Below, piece after piece: positions 35,494 through 45,531 of a stretch of 64,000 nt of DNA. The position numbers and the translations under genes were made by a program. The notes beneath the pieces were generated by a model that ran no database searches, had not been told where the DNA came from, and saw nothing but the letters and a program-made list of their open reading frames with translations. Origin of the DNA: Nitrosomonas sp. (lineage in GTDB: Bacteria; Pseudomonadota; Gammaproteobacteria; Burkholderiales; Nitrosomonadaceae); contig JADJES010000005.1 of assembly GCA_016708955.1 (NCBI GenBank), positions 110,357 to 174,356 on the forward strand, written 5' to 3'. How positions within the stretch are numbered: position 1 is the stretch's first letter; each line of letters starts with the position of its first letter.

Positions 35494-36927
35494 ATGAACG
35501 CTGTGCTTAATCCAGGTGGTGGCTTTTTTACTGATTTTAAGGTTGCTGATATTTCATTGGCTGAATGGGGACGTAAAGAAATAGCCATCGCTGAAACAGA
35601 AATGCCCGGTTTAATGGCATTGCGTAAAGAATATGCAAATCAGAAACCATTGGCTGGTGCACGTATCGCGGGTTCTTTGCATATGACGATACAAACTGCC
35701 GTGCTGATTGAAACATTAGTGGCACTGGGTGCGGAAGTACGCTGGGCCTCATGCAACATTTTTTCTACCCAGGATCATGCAGCTGCAGCTATAGCTGCTA
35801 ACAATATACCAGTATTTGCCTATAAAGGAGAATCTCTGGAAGATTACTGGGAATATGCTCACCAGATCTTCGAATGGACTGTCGCTGGACAACCTAGCGG
35901 CGCTAATATGATCTTGGATGATGGCGGTGATGCGACTTTACTGCTGATTCTGGGTGCCAAGGCTGAGAAGAATCCATCTGTTATTGCAAATCCTACCAAT
36001 GAAGAAGAGACTGTATTATTTGCTTCGATCCGGGATAAATTGGCTTCTCAGCCCAACTGGTATTCGATCAACCTGGCAAGAATACGTGGTGTCACTGAAG
36101 AAACTACTACAGGGGTTCATCGTTTATATGAAATGCATAAAAATGGAGAACTTCCGTTTCCAGCATTTAATGTCAATGACTCTGTGACAAAATCAAAATT
36201 TGACAATCTTTACGGCTGTAGAGAATCACTTGTTGACGGCATCAAACGTGCTACTGATGTCATGATTGCTGGAAAAATCGCAGTAGTTTGTGGGTACGGT
36301 GATGTAGGTAAGGGTTGTGCACAGTCATTGCGTGGTTTGGGTGCAACCGTTTGGATTACCGAAATTGATCCTATTTGTGCGCTTCAAGCAGCCATGGAAG
36401 GGTACCGTGTGGTTACGATGAACGATGCCTGTGATCAAGCGGATATTTTTGTTACAGCGACTGGTAATCTGCGAGTAATAGCGCATGATCACATTCTAAG
36501 AATGAAAGACCAAGCGATAGTTTGTAATATTGGTCATTTCGATTCGGAGATCGACATAGCATCTATCCAGAAATATCAATGGGACAATATCAAACCTCAG
36601 GTTGATCATGTTATATTTCCAACAGGACGCCGCATCATTGTTCTGGCACAAGGAAGGTTGGTAAATCTGGGTTGTGCCACTGGGCATCCTTCCTTTGTGA
36701 TGTCCAGTTCATTCACCAATCAAGTATTGGCGCAGATGGAGTTATGGCAGAATGGAGAAAATTATCAGAAAAATGTTTATGTATTACCAAAACAATTGGA
36801 TGAAAAAGTAGCGCGCCTTCACATTGGGAAACTAGGGGTAAAACTCACTGAATTAACAGACGAGCAGGCAGAATATTTAGGTCTTGATAAGAACGGTCCC
36901 TACAAGCCAACGATGTATCGATATTAA
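35494..36927 (+). CDS. ahcY: S-adenosylhomocysteine hydrolase
   Basis: AhcY splits S-adenosylhomocysteine, the by-product of methyl transfer, into homocysteine and adenosine, and keeps methyltransferases from being inhibited. The 477-residue protein has the NAD-binding motif VVCGYGDVGKGCAQSLRGLG near residue 265, the substrate motif SCNIFSTQDHAAAA, and the C-terminal DKNGPYKPTMYRY. It carries the longer insert typical of proteobacterial and actinobacterial enzymes. It is controlled by the SAH riboswitch in its leader and stands between metK and metF. Confidence 0.98.
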   Translation: MNAVLNPGGGFFTDFKVADISLAEWGRKEIAIAETEMPGLMALRKEYANQKPLAGARIAGSLHMTIQTAVLIETLVALGAEVRWASCNIFSTQDHAAAAIAANNIPVFAYKGESLEDYWEYAHQIFEWTVAGQPSGANMILDDGGDATLLLILGAKAEKNPSVIANPTNEEETVLFASIRDKLASQPNWYSINLARIRGVTEETTTGVHRLYEMHKNGELPFPAFNVNDSVTKSKFDNLYGCRESLVDGIKRATDVMIAGKIAVVCGYGDVGKGCAQSLRGLGATVWITEIDPICALQAAMEGYRVVTMNDACDQADIFVTATGNLRVIAHDHILRMKDQAIVCNIGHFDSEIDIASIQKYQWDNIKPQVDHVIFPTGRRIIVLAQGRLVNLGCATGHPSFVMSSSFTNQVLAQMELWQNGENYQKNVYVLPKQLDEKVARLHIGKLGVKLTELTDEQAEYLGLDKNGPYKPTMYRY

Positions 36928-36938
36928 TCATTTAACCC

Positions 36939-37000
36939 TTCTAAGTGGGAGAAGTCTTGTTTTAAATTTTCATGAATTCGACTGATTCTCCCATTTAGAA
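36939..37000 (+). other. Long-stem hairpin in the ahcY-metF intergenic region
   Basis: TTCTAAGTGGGAGAA (36939-36953) pairs with TTCTCCCATTTAGAA (36986-37000): 15 pairs, one of them G-U, with a 32-base loop. It begins 11 bases after the ahcY stop and ends 74 bases before metF. It could terminate ahcY or form part of a structured metF leader; no T run follows, so the first reading is not certain. Confidence 0.5.
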
Positions 37001-37074
37001 TTAGCTTATTATAAAATAGAGTTGATTAATATTAATGTGGATTGAAATAATTCAGAATCTATAATCTTGCAAAG

Positions 37075-37935
37075 ATGGAATCACAAAAGAAATTTTCCCC
37101 AGCTTTCAGCTTTGAACTTTTTCCGCCTCAAACTTTGCAAGGTGTAGAAAAGCTGCGCCTAACACGTAAGCAATTGGCCCAGTATCATCCTAAATTCTTT
37201 TCTGTAACCTTTGGTGCGGGCGGCTCAACTCGTGAACGAACACTTGAAACAGTATTGGAAATACAAGCAGAAGGATATGTTGTCGCTCCTCATCTTTCTT
37301 GTATTGGCTCGACTCAGCAGAATATTCGAGCTATTCTTGAAAAATATTATCAAGCAGGCATCCGGGATATTGTCGCGCTACGAGGCGACTTGCCATCGGG
37401 TATGGCGCAAGCTGGAGAGTTTCGTTATGCAAGTGAGCTGGTTGCTTTTATCCGGCAGGAGTTTGGATCTTCGTTTCATATCGATGTAGCTGCTTATCCA
37501 GAGTATCACCCGCAGGCGCGTTCTGCACAAACAGATTTCGAGAATTTCAAGCGTAAAATTGAAACCGGAGCCAATTCTGCAATTACTCAGTATTTCTATA
37601 ATGCAGATGCTTATTATCATTTTGTTGAATCCTGTGAATCTTCTGGGCTGAATATTCCTATTGTTCCTGGCATCATGCCTATTAATAAATTCTCTCAACT
37701 GGTCCGGTTTTCAGATACTTGTGGTGCTGAAATTCCTCGCTGGATTCGTAAGAAGCTTGAAGGTTACAGTGATGATAATGCATCCATTCAAGCTTTTGGG
37801 TTGGATATTGTCACTGATCTTTGCGAGCGCTTATTACAAGCAGGTGCGCCCGGATTACATTTCTACACGTTAAATTCGGCCGATCTGACATCGATCATAT
37901 GGAAGCGCCTCAATCTTAAAGGAAATACTGTTTAA
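37075..37935 (+). CDS. metF: 5,10-methylenetetrahydrofolate reductase
   Basis: MetF reduces 5,10-methylene-THF to 5-methyl-THF, the methyl donor used by MetE. The 286-residue flavoprotein has the family motifs FSFELFPPQT, FFSVTFGAGGSTRERT, PHLSCIGST, DIVALRGDLP and GANSAITQYFYN, which line the FAD/folate pocket. The final GAPGLHFYTLN is also conserved. It lies in the metK-ahcY-metF-folD stretch that gathers methyl-cycle and one-carbon enzymes. Confidence 0.97.
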   Translation: MESQKKFSPAFSFELFPPQTLQGVEKLRLTRKQLAQYHPKFFSVTFGAGGSTRERTLETVLEIQAEGYVVAPHLSCIGSTQQNIRAILEKYYQAGIRDIVALRGDLPSGMAQAGEFRYASELVAFIRQEFGSSFHIDVAAYPEYHPQARSAQTDFENFKRKIETGANSAITQYFYNADAYYHFVESCESSGLNIPIVPGIMPINKFSQLVRFSDTCGAEIPRWIRKKLEGYSDDNASIQAFGLDIVTDLCERLLQAGAPGLHFYTLNSADLTSIIWKRLNLKGNTV

Positions 37936-38081
37936 TATAGGTTTCCTCGTTTTTACTTGTTACTCTGATCAAATATAAGCAGTAAGATCAGTAAGCAATA
38001 TGATCTTTTTCCTGAATTATCCAGCCAGTATATAATGCGCATCAATATTCTGATTAAAATAACAAAGCACGAGGTTTCGAA

Positions 38082-38771
38082 ATGAAAGAAGTAACAACTG
38101 ATCGAGATAAATCTACTGCAGAAGCATCAATTCTGCAGATGACTACTTCAAATGTTTCAACAATGGATGCTTGTATTGCGCATGCGAGAGAAATAATGAC
38201 TGCTCAGCTTGAGCGGATCAAGAGCAAAGATTATGATTTTGCGCCAGAATTTAAAGATATGACCATTCAGCTTTATTTATTTGGAGTTATGTGGAAATTT
38301 GCTGAAAGTTTGGGAAATGTAAATGATGCGCGTGAATTAGCCTTTGCAGCTTTAAGAGCCATGCTAGTCCAAGATGGGCTGCAGAAACAGAAAGTAGCCA
38401 AACGAATTGAGTTTCTGAAAAAGATGTCTAAAATTGAAGATGATCATAATGCTTTGGCTGTAGCTATCGGGTATGAATCTAAACTCGGCGATAATAGTCT
38501 GGCAGAAGTTTTTGACCATTATATAGATGATATGCAAGTTTCAGGTTCTTTTTGGCGCTTGTATGATCGCGGTAGAAAAATCATGCTTTATGGTGGTTTA
38601 TTTATCGCTTTTGTCGTGATCTGGTTTGTAACATTGTTTATGCCAGGGAATAGTGCGATTGCGATTCTTGCTGCTGGACTAATTTCAGCGGCACTTTTTG
38701 TAATACCTGTATTCTTAATTGGTATATTTATTTATCGAAAAAAAATTAAGAAGGAAAAACAAGCGGGTTAA
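38082..38771 (+). CDS. Membrane protein of unknown function
   Basis: A 229-residue protein that I do not recognise. Residues 1-160 are soluble and helical, including DACIAHAREIMTAQLERIK and a repeated pattern of helices up to DHYIDDM. Two closely spaced hydrophobic segments follow at about 166-185 (LYGGLFIAFVVIWFVTLF) and 190-217, and the tail RKKIKKEKQAG is strongly basic. It therefore looks like an inner-membrane protein with a large cytoplasmic N-terminal domain. A TATAAT hexamer at 38031-38036 may be its -10 box. Confidence 0.75.
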   Translation: MKEVTTDRDKSTAEASILQMTTSNVSTMDACIAHAREIMTAQLERIKSKDYDFAPEFKDMTIQLYLFGVMWKFAESLGNVNDARELAFAALRAMLVQDGLQKQKVAKRIEFLKKMSKIEDDHNALAVAIGYESKLGDNSLAEVFDHYIDDMQVSGSFWRLYDRGRKIMLYGGLFIAFVVIWFVTLFMPGNSAIAILAAGLISAALFVIPVFLIGIFIYRKKIKKEKQAG

Positions 38772-38859
38772 TTCTTGCGCGTATTATAGATATGTTAGAT
38801 GCTATCTAACATAAACGAGAAATTAAGATTAACTGATTAAATCGGTTGCTGGCGTAAAA

Positions 38860-39723
38860 ATGAGCGCTCATATTATAGATGGCAAGAAAATAGCCGAGTT
38901 GGTCCGTGCTGAATGGAAATTAAGGGCCGAGAAACTGATTCAATCCGGTATTCAACCCGGATTGGCAGTAATAATCGTTGGAGATAACGTTGCATCTGGT
39001 ATTTATGTCAGGAATAAAGTTAAAGCTTGCAGTGAAATTGGTATTTACTCGGAAGTTCATAGTTTTTCAGGGAACACGCAACAGCATGAGGTGTTGAATT
39101 GTATTCAGTCACTCAATGAGAATCCACATATTCATGGCATTCTGGTTCAATTACCATTACCCCCGAATTTTGAAAATAATCGCGTAATCACGTCCATTGC
39201 TGTAGAGAAAGATGTGGATGGATTTCATCTTTACAATGTCGGCGCATTGGTCACCGGAAATCCAATATTTTCACCTTGCACTCCTTATGGTGTCATTGTG
39301 ATGCTGGAAAGAAGTCATATTCCAATTGAAGGTCAACATGCCGTAGTGATAGGACGTAGCAACATTGTGGGTAAACCAATGGCATTGATGTTGTTAGAGC
39401 GGGGAGCTACTGTTACTATTTGCACATCAAAAACGCGTGATTTACATCAATTTACAAGAAATGCTGATATTCTGGTAGTGGCTACGGGAAGACCTCTCAT
39501 GATTACTGCAGAGATGGTAAAGCCTGGCGCGGTAGTGATTGATGTGGGTATTAATCGGCTGTCGGATGGGAAACTTTGTGGTGATGTTGATTACGAGTCT
39601 GTTAAAGATGTTGCAGGTTATATTACTCCAGTTCCTGGAGGGGTAGGACCGATGACCATTACTATGTTGCTTTGTAATACCATTCTAGCAGCTGAACGCA
39701 CACAAGCCGGTGCTAAAAAATAG
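38860..39723 (+). CDS. folD: Methylenetetrahydrofolate dehydrogenase/cyclohydrolase FolD
   Basis: FolD is bifunctional: it oxidises 5,10-methylene-THF to methenyl-THF with NADP+ and hydrolyses this to 10-formyl-THF. The 287-residue protein contains the catalytic-Lys segment GIYVRNKVKAC, GILVQLPLPPNF, DVDGFH, the NADP-binding VVIGRSNIVGKPMALML and the ending TPVPGGVGPMTITMLL. It sits between the membrane protein gene and aceE, 35 bases upstream of the latter. Confidence 0.98.
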   Translation: MSAHIIDGKKIAELVRAEWKLRAEKLIQSGIQPGLAVIIVGDNVASGIYVRNKVKACSEIGIYSEVHSFSGNTQQHEVLNCIQSLNENPHIHGILVQLPLPPNFENNRVITSIAVEKDVDGFHLYNVGALVTGNPIFSPCTPYGVIVMLERSHIPIEGQHAVVIGRSNIVGKPMALMLLERGATVTICTSKTRDLHQFTRNADILVVATGRPLMITAEMVKPGAVVIDVGINRLSDGKLCGDVDYESVKDVAGYITPVPGGVGPMTITMLLCNTILAAERTQAGAKK

Positions 39724-39758
39724 ATAAGCAAGTTAAATTTTGATGAGTGTGCTAGAAC

Positions 39759-42419
39759 ATGGATTTGCAACCTGATATAGATCCACAGGAAACACAAGAA
39801 TGGCTGGATGCTCTCGATTCAGTCATCTTTAATGAGGGTGGAGAGCGTGCGCATTTTCTGCTGGAAAAACTGATTGAGAAAGCGCGTCGCTCAGGCGCAT
39901 ATCTGCCCTATAGCGCCACTACTGCTTATATCAATACGATTCCAACAGGTAAAGAAGAACGTTCTCCAGGTAGTAATGCGATAGAGCACCGCATTCGCTC
40001 ATACGTTCGATGGAATGCCATGGCAATGGTGCTACGTGCCAACAGGAATACCAACGTGGGTGGCCATATTGCCAGTTTCGCGTCCGCTGCAACACTCTAT
40101 GATGTAGGTTATAACCATTTCTGGCATGCACCTTGTGAAACTCACGGCGGGGATTTGGTATATATTCAGGGGCATTCTTCCCCGGGTGTCTATGCCTATG
40201 CATTTTTATTTGGACAATTAAGTCAAGAACAACTCGATAACTTTCGTCAGGAAACAGGTGGCAATGGTTTGTCTTCTTATCCACATCCCTGGTTGATGCC
40301 AACTTTCTGGAAGTTTCCTACCGTTTCAATGGGATTAGGGCCTCTTATGGCCATATACCAAGCGCGATTTATGAAGTATTTAGATAGTCGTGGCTTAGTA
40401 AATACCGATGGCCGAAAAATATGGGCCTTTATGGGTGATGGTGAAATGGATGAGCCAGAGTCATTGGGTGCAATTTCATTAGCATCTCGCGAGAATCTTG
40501 ATAATTTAATCTTCGTTGTTAATTGTAATCTGCAGCGCTTGGATGGTCCGGTACGAGGAAATGGCAAAATTATTCAGGAACTAGAAGGTGCCTTTCGTGG
40601 CGCTGGGTGGAACGTGATTAAGGTAATCTGGGGTTCTTATTGGGATCCTTTGTTGGCTAGAGATACCAAAGGATTACTGCAGAAACGCATGATGGAATGC
40701 GTTGATGGTGAATATCAGAATTTTAAAGCCAGAGATGGGGCATATGTTCGTGAACACTTTTTTGGTAAATATCCTGAGTTACTGGAAATGGTTGCCAATA
40801 TGTCTGATGATGATATCTGGCGTTTAAACAGGGGCGGGCACGATCCTTATAAAGTTTATGCTGCCTATGCAGCTGCAGTAAAACATACCGGTCAACCGAC
40901 AGTAATACTGGCCAAAACCATCAAAGGTTATGGGATGGGAGAAGCCGGAGAAGCACAGAATATTACCCATCAGCAAAAGAAAATGGGGACAACTTCATTA
41001 AAAGCCTTCCGGAATCGCTTCGGTCTGGACATTCCTGATGATAAGATCGACGAAGTGCCTTATCTTACCTTCGCTGAGGATTCTCCTGAATTTGCTTATA
41101 TGCAAGAACGGCGTAAAGCTTTGGGCGGCACATTTCATTGTCGCAAAACAAGCGCTCAGGCATTAGAGATACCGCCATTGTCAGCTTTTGAGTCTTTGCT
41201 AAAAGCCAGCGGGCAGGGGCGTGAATCTTCAACAACCATGGCCTTTGTACGTATTCTTAATATCCTGGTTAAAGATAAACAGATTGGTCAGCATATTGTC
41301 CCGATCGTCGCTGATGAGTCGCGTACTTTTGGTATGGAAGGCATGTTCCGTCAATTGGGTATCTGGTCATCCGTAGGTCAACTGTATACGCCGCAGGATG
41401 CTGATCAGCTAATGTATTACAAGGAAGACAAGCACGGACAGATTCTACAGGAAGGGATTAACGAAGCAGGCGCCATGTCATCCTGGATAGCTGCGGCGAC
41501 ATCGTATAGCACACATGGTATTCAGATGATTCCATTTTTTATCTTTTATTCGATGTTTGGCTTTCAGCGTATCGGCGATTTAGCCTGGGCCGCTGGGGAT
41601 ATGCGCTGTCGTGGCTTTTTGCTGGGAGGAACGGCCGGGCGTACGACATTGAACGGAGAAGGGCTACAGCATGAAGATGGACATAGTCATATCGTTGCTT
41701 CAACGATTCCCAATTGTGTCTCGTACGATCCGGCATTTGCATATGAATTGGCTGTCATTATTCAGGATGGATTGCGCCGCATGTATCTGGAACAAGAGGA
41801 TGTCTATTATTACATTACTGTAATGAATGAGAACTACTCGCATCCTGAAATGCCTGATGGTGTTGAAAAAGATATACTGAAAGGTATGTATTTATTCAGT
41901 GAGGGAGGCGTGAGCAATAATGATTTGCGTGTACAGTTGCTGGGTGCTGGTACTATTTTGCGTGAAGTGATTGCGGCTGCAGAGATACTCAAAAAAGAAT
42001 ATAACATAAATACTGATATCTGGAGCGTGACCAGCTTTAATGAACTAAGGCGTGAAGCTTTAAGTATAACGCGCTGGAATATGCTGCACCCAACTCAGCC
42101 AGCAAAAGTATCTCATGTGGAAAATTGCTTCAAAGAGCGGGAAGGGCCTGTAGTGGCTGCCACGGATTACATGAAAATTTATGCGGATCAGATTCGTGAG
42201 TTTGTGCCTGGAAGATATCGTGTTTTAGGTACGGATGGCTTTGGGCGTTCGGATACGCGTGAGAAATTGCGTCACTTCTTTGAAGTCGATCGATTCTATA
42301 TTACGGTAGCAGCACTCAAAGCATTATCTGAAGAGGGAAAAATCTCAAACCAACAGATTATCCAAGCGATAGAAAAATATGGCATTGATCCAGAGAGACC
42401 TAATCCGGCAACAAGTTAA
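39759..42419 (+). CDS. aceE: Pyruvate dehydrogenase E1 component, homodimeric type
   Basis: AceE decarboxylates pyruvate with thiamine diphosphate and passes the acetyl unit to the lipoyl arm of AceF. The 886-residue protein is the homodimeric (alpha2) type of gamma/betaproteobacteria. The thiamine diphosphate motif is GDGEMDEPESLGAIS ending in NLIFVVNCN (about residues 228-257). Other features are VGGHIASFASAATLYDVGYNHFWHA at the active site and the C-terminal transketolase-like domain (VLGTDGFGRSDTREKLRHFF). aceF follows after 94 bases. The E3 partner is probably lpdA at 2.5 kb. Confidence 0.98.
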   Translation: MDLQPDIDPQETQEWLDALDSVIFNEGGERAHFLLEKLIEKARRSGAYLPYSATTAYINTIPTGKEERSPGSNAIEHRIRSYVRWNAMAMVLRANRNTNVGGHIASFASAATLYDVGYNHFWHAPCETHGGDLVYIQGHSSPGVYAYAFLFGQLSQEQLDNFRQETGGNGLSSYPHPWLMPTFWKFPTVSMGLGPLMAIYQARFMKYLDSRGLVNTDGRKIWAFMGDGEMDEPESLGAISLASRENLDNLIFVVNCNLQRLDGPVRGNGKIIQELEGAFRGAGWNVIKVIWGSYWDPLLARDTKGLLQKRMMECVDGEYQNFKARDGAYVREHFFGKYPELLEMVANMSDDDIWRLNRGGHDPYKVYAAYAAAVKHTGQPTVILAKTIKGYGMGEAGEAQNITHQQKKMGTTSLKAFRNRFGLDIPDDKIDEVPYLTFAEDSPEFAYMQERRKALGGTFHCRKTSAQALEIPPLSAFESLLKASGQGRESSTTMAFVRILNILVKDKQIGQHIVPIVADESRTFGMEGMFRQLGIWSSVGQLYTPQDADQLMYYKEDKHGQILQEGINEAGAMSSWIAAATSYSTHGIQMIPFFIFYSMFGFQRIGDLAWAAGDMRCRGFLLGGTAGRTTLNGEGLQHEDGHSHIVASTIPNCVSYDPAFAYELAVIIQDGLRRMYLEQEDVYYYITVMNENYSHPEMPDGVEKDILKGMYLFSEGGVSNNDLRVQLLGAGTILREVIAAAEILKKEYNINTDIWSVTSFNELRREALSITRWNMLHPTQPAKVSHVENCFKEREGPVVAATDYMKIYADQIREFVPGRYRVLGTDGFGRSDTREKLRHFFEVDRFYITVAALKALSEEGKISNQQIIQAIEKYGIDPERPNPATS

Positions 42420-42513
42420 ATCAGAATTTGTTTTGTAAATTATAAGATTCGATAACCTAAGTAAAATGACTGCATCAGTGTCTTTTCGTATCGAAGCATT
42501 TTGAGGAAAGCAT

Positions 42514-43824
42514 GTGGCTGAATTAAAGAAAGTATTAATTCCTGATATCGGTGATTTCAAAGATATTCCAGTAATTGAAGTACTGATAAAAGCTGGCGAT
42601 GAAGTTAAAGCTGAAGATTCATTGATTACGCTGGAATCCGACAAAGCTACTATAGAAATCCCATCCCCATACTCTGGCCTGATTAAGGAAATTTTTGTCA
42701 AAGCAGGCGATAAAGTATCTGAAGGTACGGCGGTTTTAAGCATTGAAATTTCAGATAGTGATCATGTGGTTGTCCCTAATCAGGTTTCTGAAATTGTGCC
42801 AGTTAAGAAAGGTGTCACAATGCAACCTGAAGTTCCAGTAAAGCAAGACGCCGCTCAACAAGTACTGAAATTTCCGCAGAAAAATGGTTCATCAGTCAAT
42901 GATGCTTTTCCTAAAGCACATGCCAGTCCATCAATACGCCGTTTCGCACGAGAACTCGGTGCCAGTCTTGATTTGATCACTGGTAGTGGTTCTAAACATC
43001 GTATTCTTAAAGAAGATGTTCAGGCTTATGTGAAAACCGAATTATCTAAAGCTCGCAGCAATGGAACCGGACTAGCGCTTAATTTATTGCCATGGCCACA
43101 GGTTAATTTTGCCAAATTTGGCCCGGTTGAGCTAAATCCTTTAACACGCATTAAACAAATTTCTGGTGCCAATTTGCACCGGAATTGGGTAATGATTCCG
43201 CATGTGACCCAGTTTGACGAAGCTGATATCACTGATTTAGAGGCTTTACGAAAAGAATCCAATGAAAATGATAAAGAAAATAAAGTGAAGCTGACATTAT
43301 TGGCTTTTTTGATGAAGGCATTAATTGCGCCTTTGAAAAAATTTCCAGAATTCAATGCATCCCTCGATACTAATGTAAATGGCGAAGCTAATTTGATCAT
43401 TAAGCATTTTTATCATATCGGATTTGCCGTCGATACAGATAACGGTTTGGTTGTTCCTGTTATTAAGGATGTTGACCAGAAGGGAATCATAACTATCGCC
43501 GAAGAATTAACGAGACTGTCTTTGCTGGCACGCAAAGGTAGATTAAAACCAACCGATATGCAAGGCGCAAGTTTTACTATTTCTAGCTTGGGTGGAATTG
43601 GCGGCACGGCATTTACACCGATTATCAACGCACCTGAAGTTGCCATTCTGGGCATTTCAAAGGCGAGTATTAAGCCTGTTTATCGCGACAACCAATTTAT
43701 TCCACGTTTAATGCTTCCCTTGTCACTTTCCTATGATCATCGAGTCATTGATGGCGCAACTGCCGCGCGTTTTACGACTCATTTGACGGAAGTGTTGACG
43801 GATATGCGTTTGGCTTTATTATAA
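42514..43824 (+). CDS. aceF: Dihydrolipoamide acetyltransferase (pyruvate dehydrogenase E2)
   Basis: AceF carries the acetyl group on its lipoyl arm and transfers it to CoA. The 436-residue protein starts with GTG 42514 behind GAGG. It has one lipoyl domain at 1-78 with the lipoyl Lys in ESDKATIEIP, a linker, a peripheral-subunit-binding domain at about 135-170 (ASPSIRRFARELGASL) and a catalytic domain at about 200-436 ending in the active-site LSYDHRVIDGATAARF. E. coli AceF has three lipoyl domains; a single one is common elsewhere. It is co-directional with aceE. Confidence 0.97.
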   Translation: MAELKKVLIPDIGDFKDIPVIEVLIKAGDEVKAEDSLITLESDKATIEIPSPYSGLIKEIFVKAGDKVSEGTAVLSIEISDSDHVVVPNQVSEIVPVKKGVTMQPEVPVKQDAAQQVLKFPQKNGSSVNDAFPKAHASPSIRRFARELGASLDLITGSGSKHRILKEDVQAYVKTELSKARSNGTGLALNLLPWPQVNFAKFGPVELNPLTRIKQISGANLHRNWVMIPHVTQFDEADITDLEALRKESNENDKENKVKLTLLAFLMKALIAPLKKFPEFNASLDTNVNGEANLIIKHFYHIGFAVDTDNGLVVPVIKDVDQKGIITIAEELTRLSLLARKGRLKPTDMQGASFTISSLGGIGGTAFTPIINAPEVAILGISKASIKPVYRDNQFIPRLMLPLSLSYDHRVIDGATAARFTTHLTEVLTDMRLALL

Positions 43825-43876
43825 GCAGATATGAGTGATATTTTACGAAGAAATAGTTTGATATCAATGGGTTTTT

Positions 43877-44566
43877 ATGCTTGCACAGGTGGTGGCTATC
43901 GATAAATTTCCTCTCATTGGCATTTATGGTGGAACATTTGATCCTGTCCATTATGGCCATCTCCGTATTGCTGAAGAATTGCTTGATATGATCAGTTTAA
44001 AGCGTATCATTTTTGTTCCTTCTGGCGCTCCTCGCTTACGTGCTACTCCTGTTGCAGCAAGAAATCATCGCTCTAATATGGTACATCTGGCCATTCGGGA
44101 TAACAGTATGTTTTCGCTTGATGAACGCGAAGTCAATCGTCCTGGAATAAGTACAACGATCGAGTCACTCCGTGAATATCAATGCGAATTGGGGGATAGC
44201 ACATCACTTTGCTTTATCCTTGGGATGGATGCATTTGTACAAATAAATCAGTGGCATAATTGGCATGAGCTGTTCAATCTATGTCATATGATAATTGTCG
44301 CACGTCCAGGTTATACATCCATCGATGATTACAAAATACTACCGGCAGATATCAAAAAAGAATTTATTTCCCGTCGAGTGTTAGATGCAAATGATCTAGG
44401 GCTTCAAACCAGCGGTTTTATCTATACGGCACGAACATCTTTGTTGGAAATCTCAGCTTCACATATACGATCATTAATATACGCTGGAAGAAGCATACGT
44501 TACCTGCTTCCTGAAAACGTCTCTGATTATATTAAATCCAATTGCCTATACACCGAGAAAATATGA
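43877..44566 (+). CDS. nadD: Nicotinate-nucleotide adenylyltransferase
   Basis: NadD adenylates nicotinate mononucleotide to form deamido-NAD, which NadE (at 58.7 kb) amidates to NAD. The 229-residue protein has the nucleotidyltransferase motif IGIYGGTFDPVHYGHL with the HxGH-type residues, FILGMDAF, and the closing ISASHIRSLI. An upstream leader MLAQVVAIDKF precedes the usual start of the fold. It overlaps rsfS by four bases (ATGA) and opens the nadD-rsfS-rlmH-maf-rng block. Confidence 0.96.
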   Translation: MLAQVVAIDKFPLIGIYGGTFDPVHYGHLRIAEELLDMISLKRIIFVPSGAPRLRATPVAARNHRSNMVHLAIRDNSMFSLDEREVNRPGISTTIESLREYQCELGDSTSLCFILGMDAFVQINQWHNWHELFNLCHMIIVARPGYTSIDDYKILPADIKKEFISRRVLDANDLGLQTSGFIYTARTSLLEISASHIRSLIYAGRSIRYLLPENVSDYIKSNCLYTEKI

Positions 44567-44889
44567 ATTCAGAAAAACTGGTAAAAATCGTTGTCGATGC
44601 ACTGGAGGAAATTAAAGCTTATGAAATTGATGTAATTAATGTTTCAAAAATAACATCAATGTTTGAATATATAATTATTGCGAGTGCAGATTCTTCTCGC
44701 CAGACAAAATCACTGGCAAACAATGTACAAGAAAAAGTCAAAGCTGCTGGAGGTAAAGTTTACAGTATGGAAGGAGAGCAGACGGGAGAGTGGGTGCTCG
44801 TTGATTTAGGAGATGTGATTGTGCATATCATGCTGCCGGCTGCACGCGAATACTATAATCTGAAAGCATTATGGTCTGGACAGAATTAA
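44563..44889 (+). CDS. rsfS: Ribosomal silencing factor RsfS
   Basis: RsfS binds ribosomal protein L14 and blocks joining of the subunits when nutrients are scarce. ATG 44563, overlapping the nadD stop, gives a 108-residue protein; an upstream TTG in nadD is unlikely. The signatures are INVSKITSMFEYIIIASADSSRQ, EGEQTGEWVLVDLGDVIVHIM and REYYNLKALWS. It lies 58 bases before rlmH, the usual order. Confidence 0.96.
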   Translation: MNSEKLVKIVVDALEEIKAYEIDVINVSKITSMFEYIIIASADSSRQTKSLANNVQEKVKAAGGKVYSMEGEQTGEWVLVDLGDVIVHIMLPAAREYYNLKALWSGQN

Positions 44890-44947
44890 AACAAGCTTCC
44901 TTGTGCAATAGGATTGTGAACTGTAAATCTTCTGATTTCTCCTGATC

Positions 44948-45418
44948 ATGAAATTTTTTATACTCGCGGTTGGAAACAAAATGCCGGATTGGGTCAGGGC
45001 TGGCTATTTTGAGTATATCAAACGTTTGCCGCGCGAAATAACGGTTAATTTAATTGAAATTAAACCCGAGAAGCGAGTTAGTGGAAAACAAACTGGGCAA
45101 CTGCTACTTGCAGAGTCTCAGCGGATTCGCGCAGTTCTTCCACCCGATTGTCATATTGTGGTTCTTGATGAAGGCGGCCAACAATGGGCAACAGTAAAAT
45201 TTGCAAATGTAATAAAAGAATGGGCGATTGAGGGGGATTCTGTAGCATTTGTTATTGGGGGTGCGGATGGCTTGCATGTAGATATCAAGCATACAGCAAG
45301 TGAAATGCTCGCCTTGTCGAAGCTTACCTTGCCCCATGGCCTTGTACGTGTTTTGCTGGCCGAACAACTGTATCGCGCCATATCGATTATCAAGAATCAT
45401 CCATATCATAGGAGTTAA
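44948..45418 (+). CDS. rlmH: 23S rRNA pseudouridine-1915 N3-methyltransferase RlmH
   Basis: RlmH is a SPOUT methyltransferase acting on Psi1915 in helix 69 of 23S rRNA in the complete 70S ribosome. The 156-residue length is standard. Motifs are the start MKFFILAVGNKMPDWV, the knot region VAFVIGGADGLH and LALSKLTLPHGLVRVLLAEQLYRA, and the end NHPYHRS. Confidence 0.98.
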   Translation: MKFFILAVGNKMPDWVRAGYFEYIKRLPREITVNLIEIKPEKRVSGKQTGQLLLAESQRIRAVLPPDCHIVVLDEGGQQWATVKFANVIKEWAIEGDSVAFVIGGADGLHVDIKHTASEMLALSKLTLPHGLVRVLLAEQLYRAISIIKNHPYHRS

Positions 45419-45531
45419 GTGAAATCATGAAGACATGACTAGAATCACTTTCCATTTCTCTTTTAAGATACGATGGATAAAACAATGGGGATAAAAATTA
45501 AGCGTATTTGAATTATAGAGTATTAATTGCG

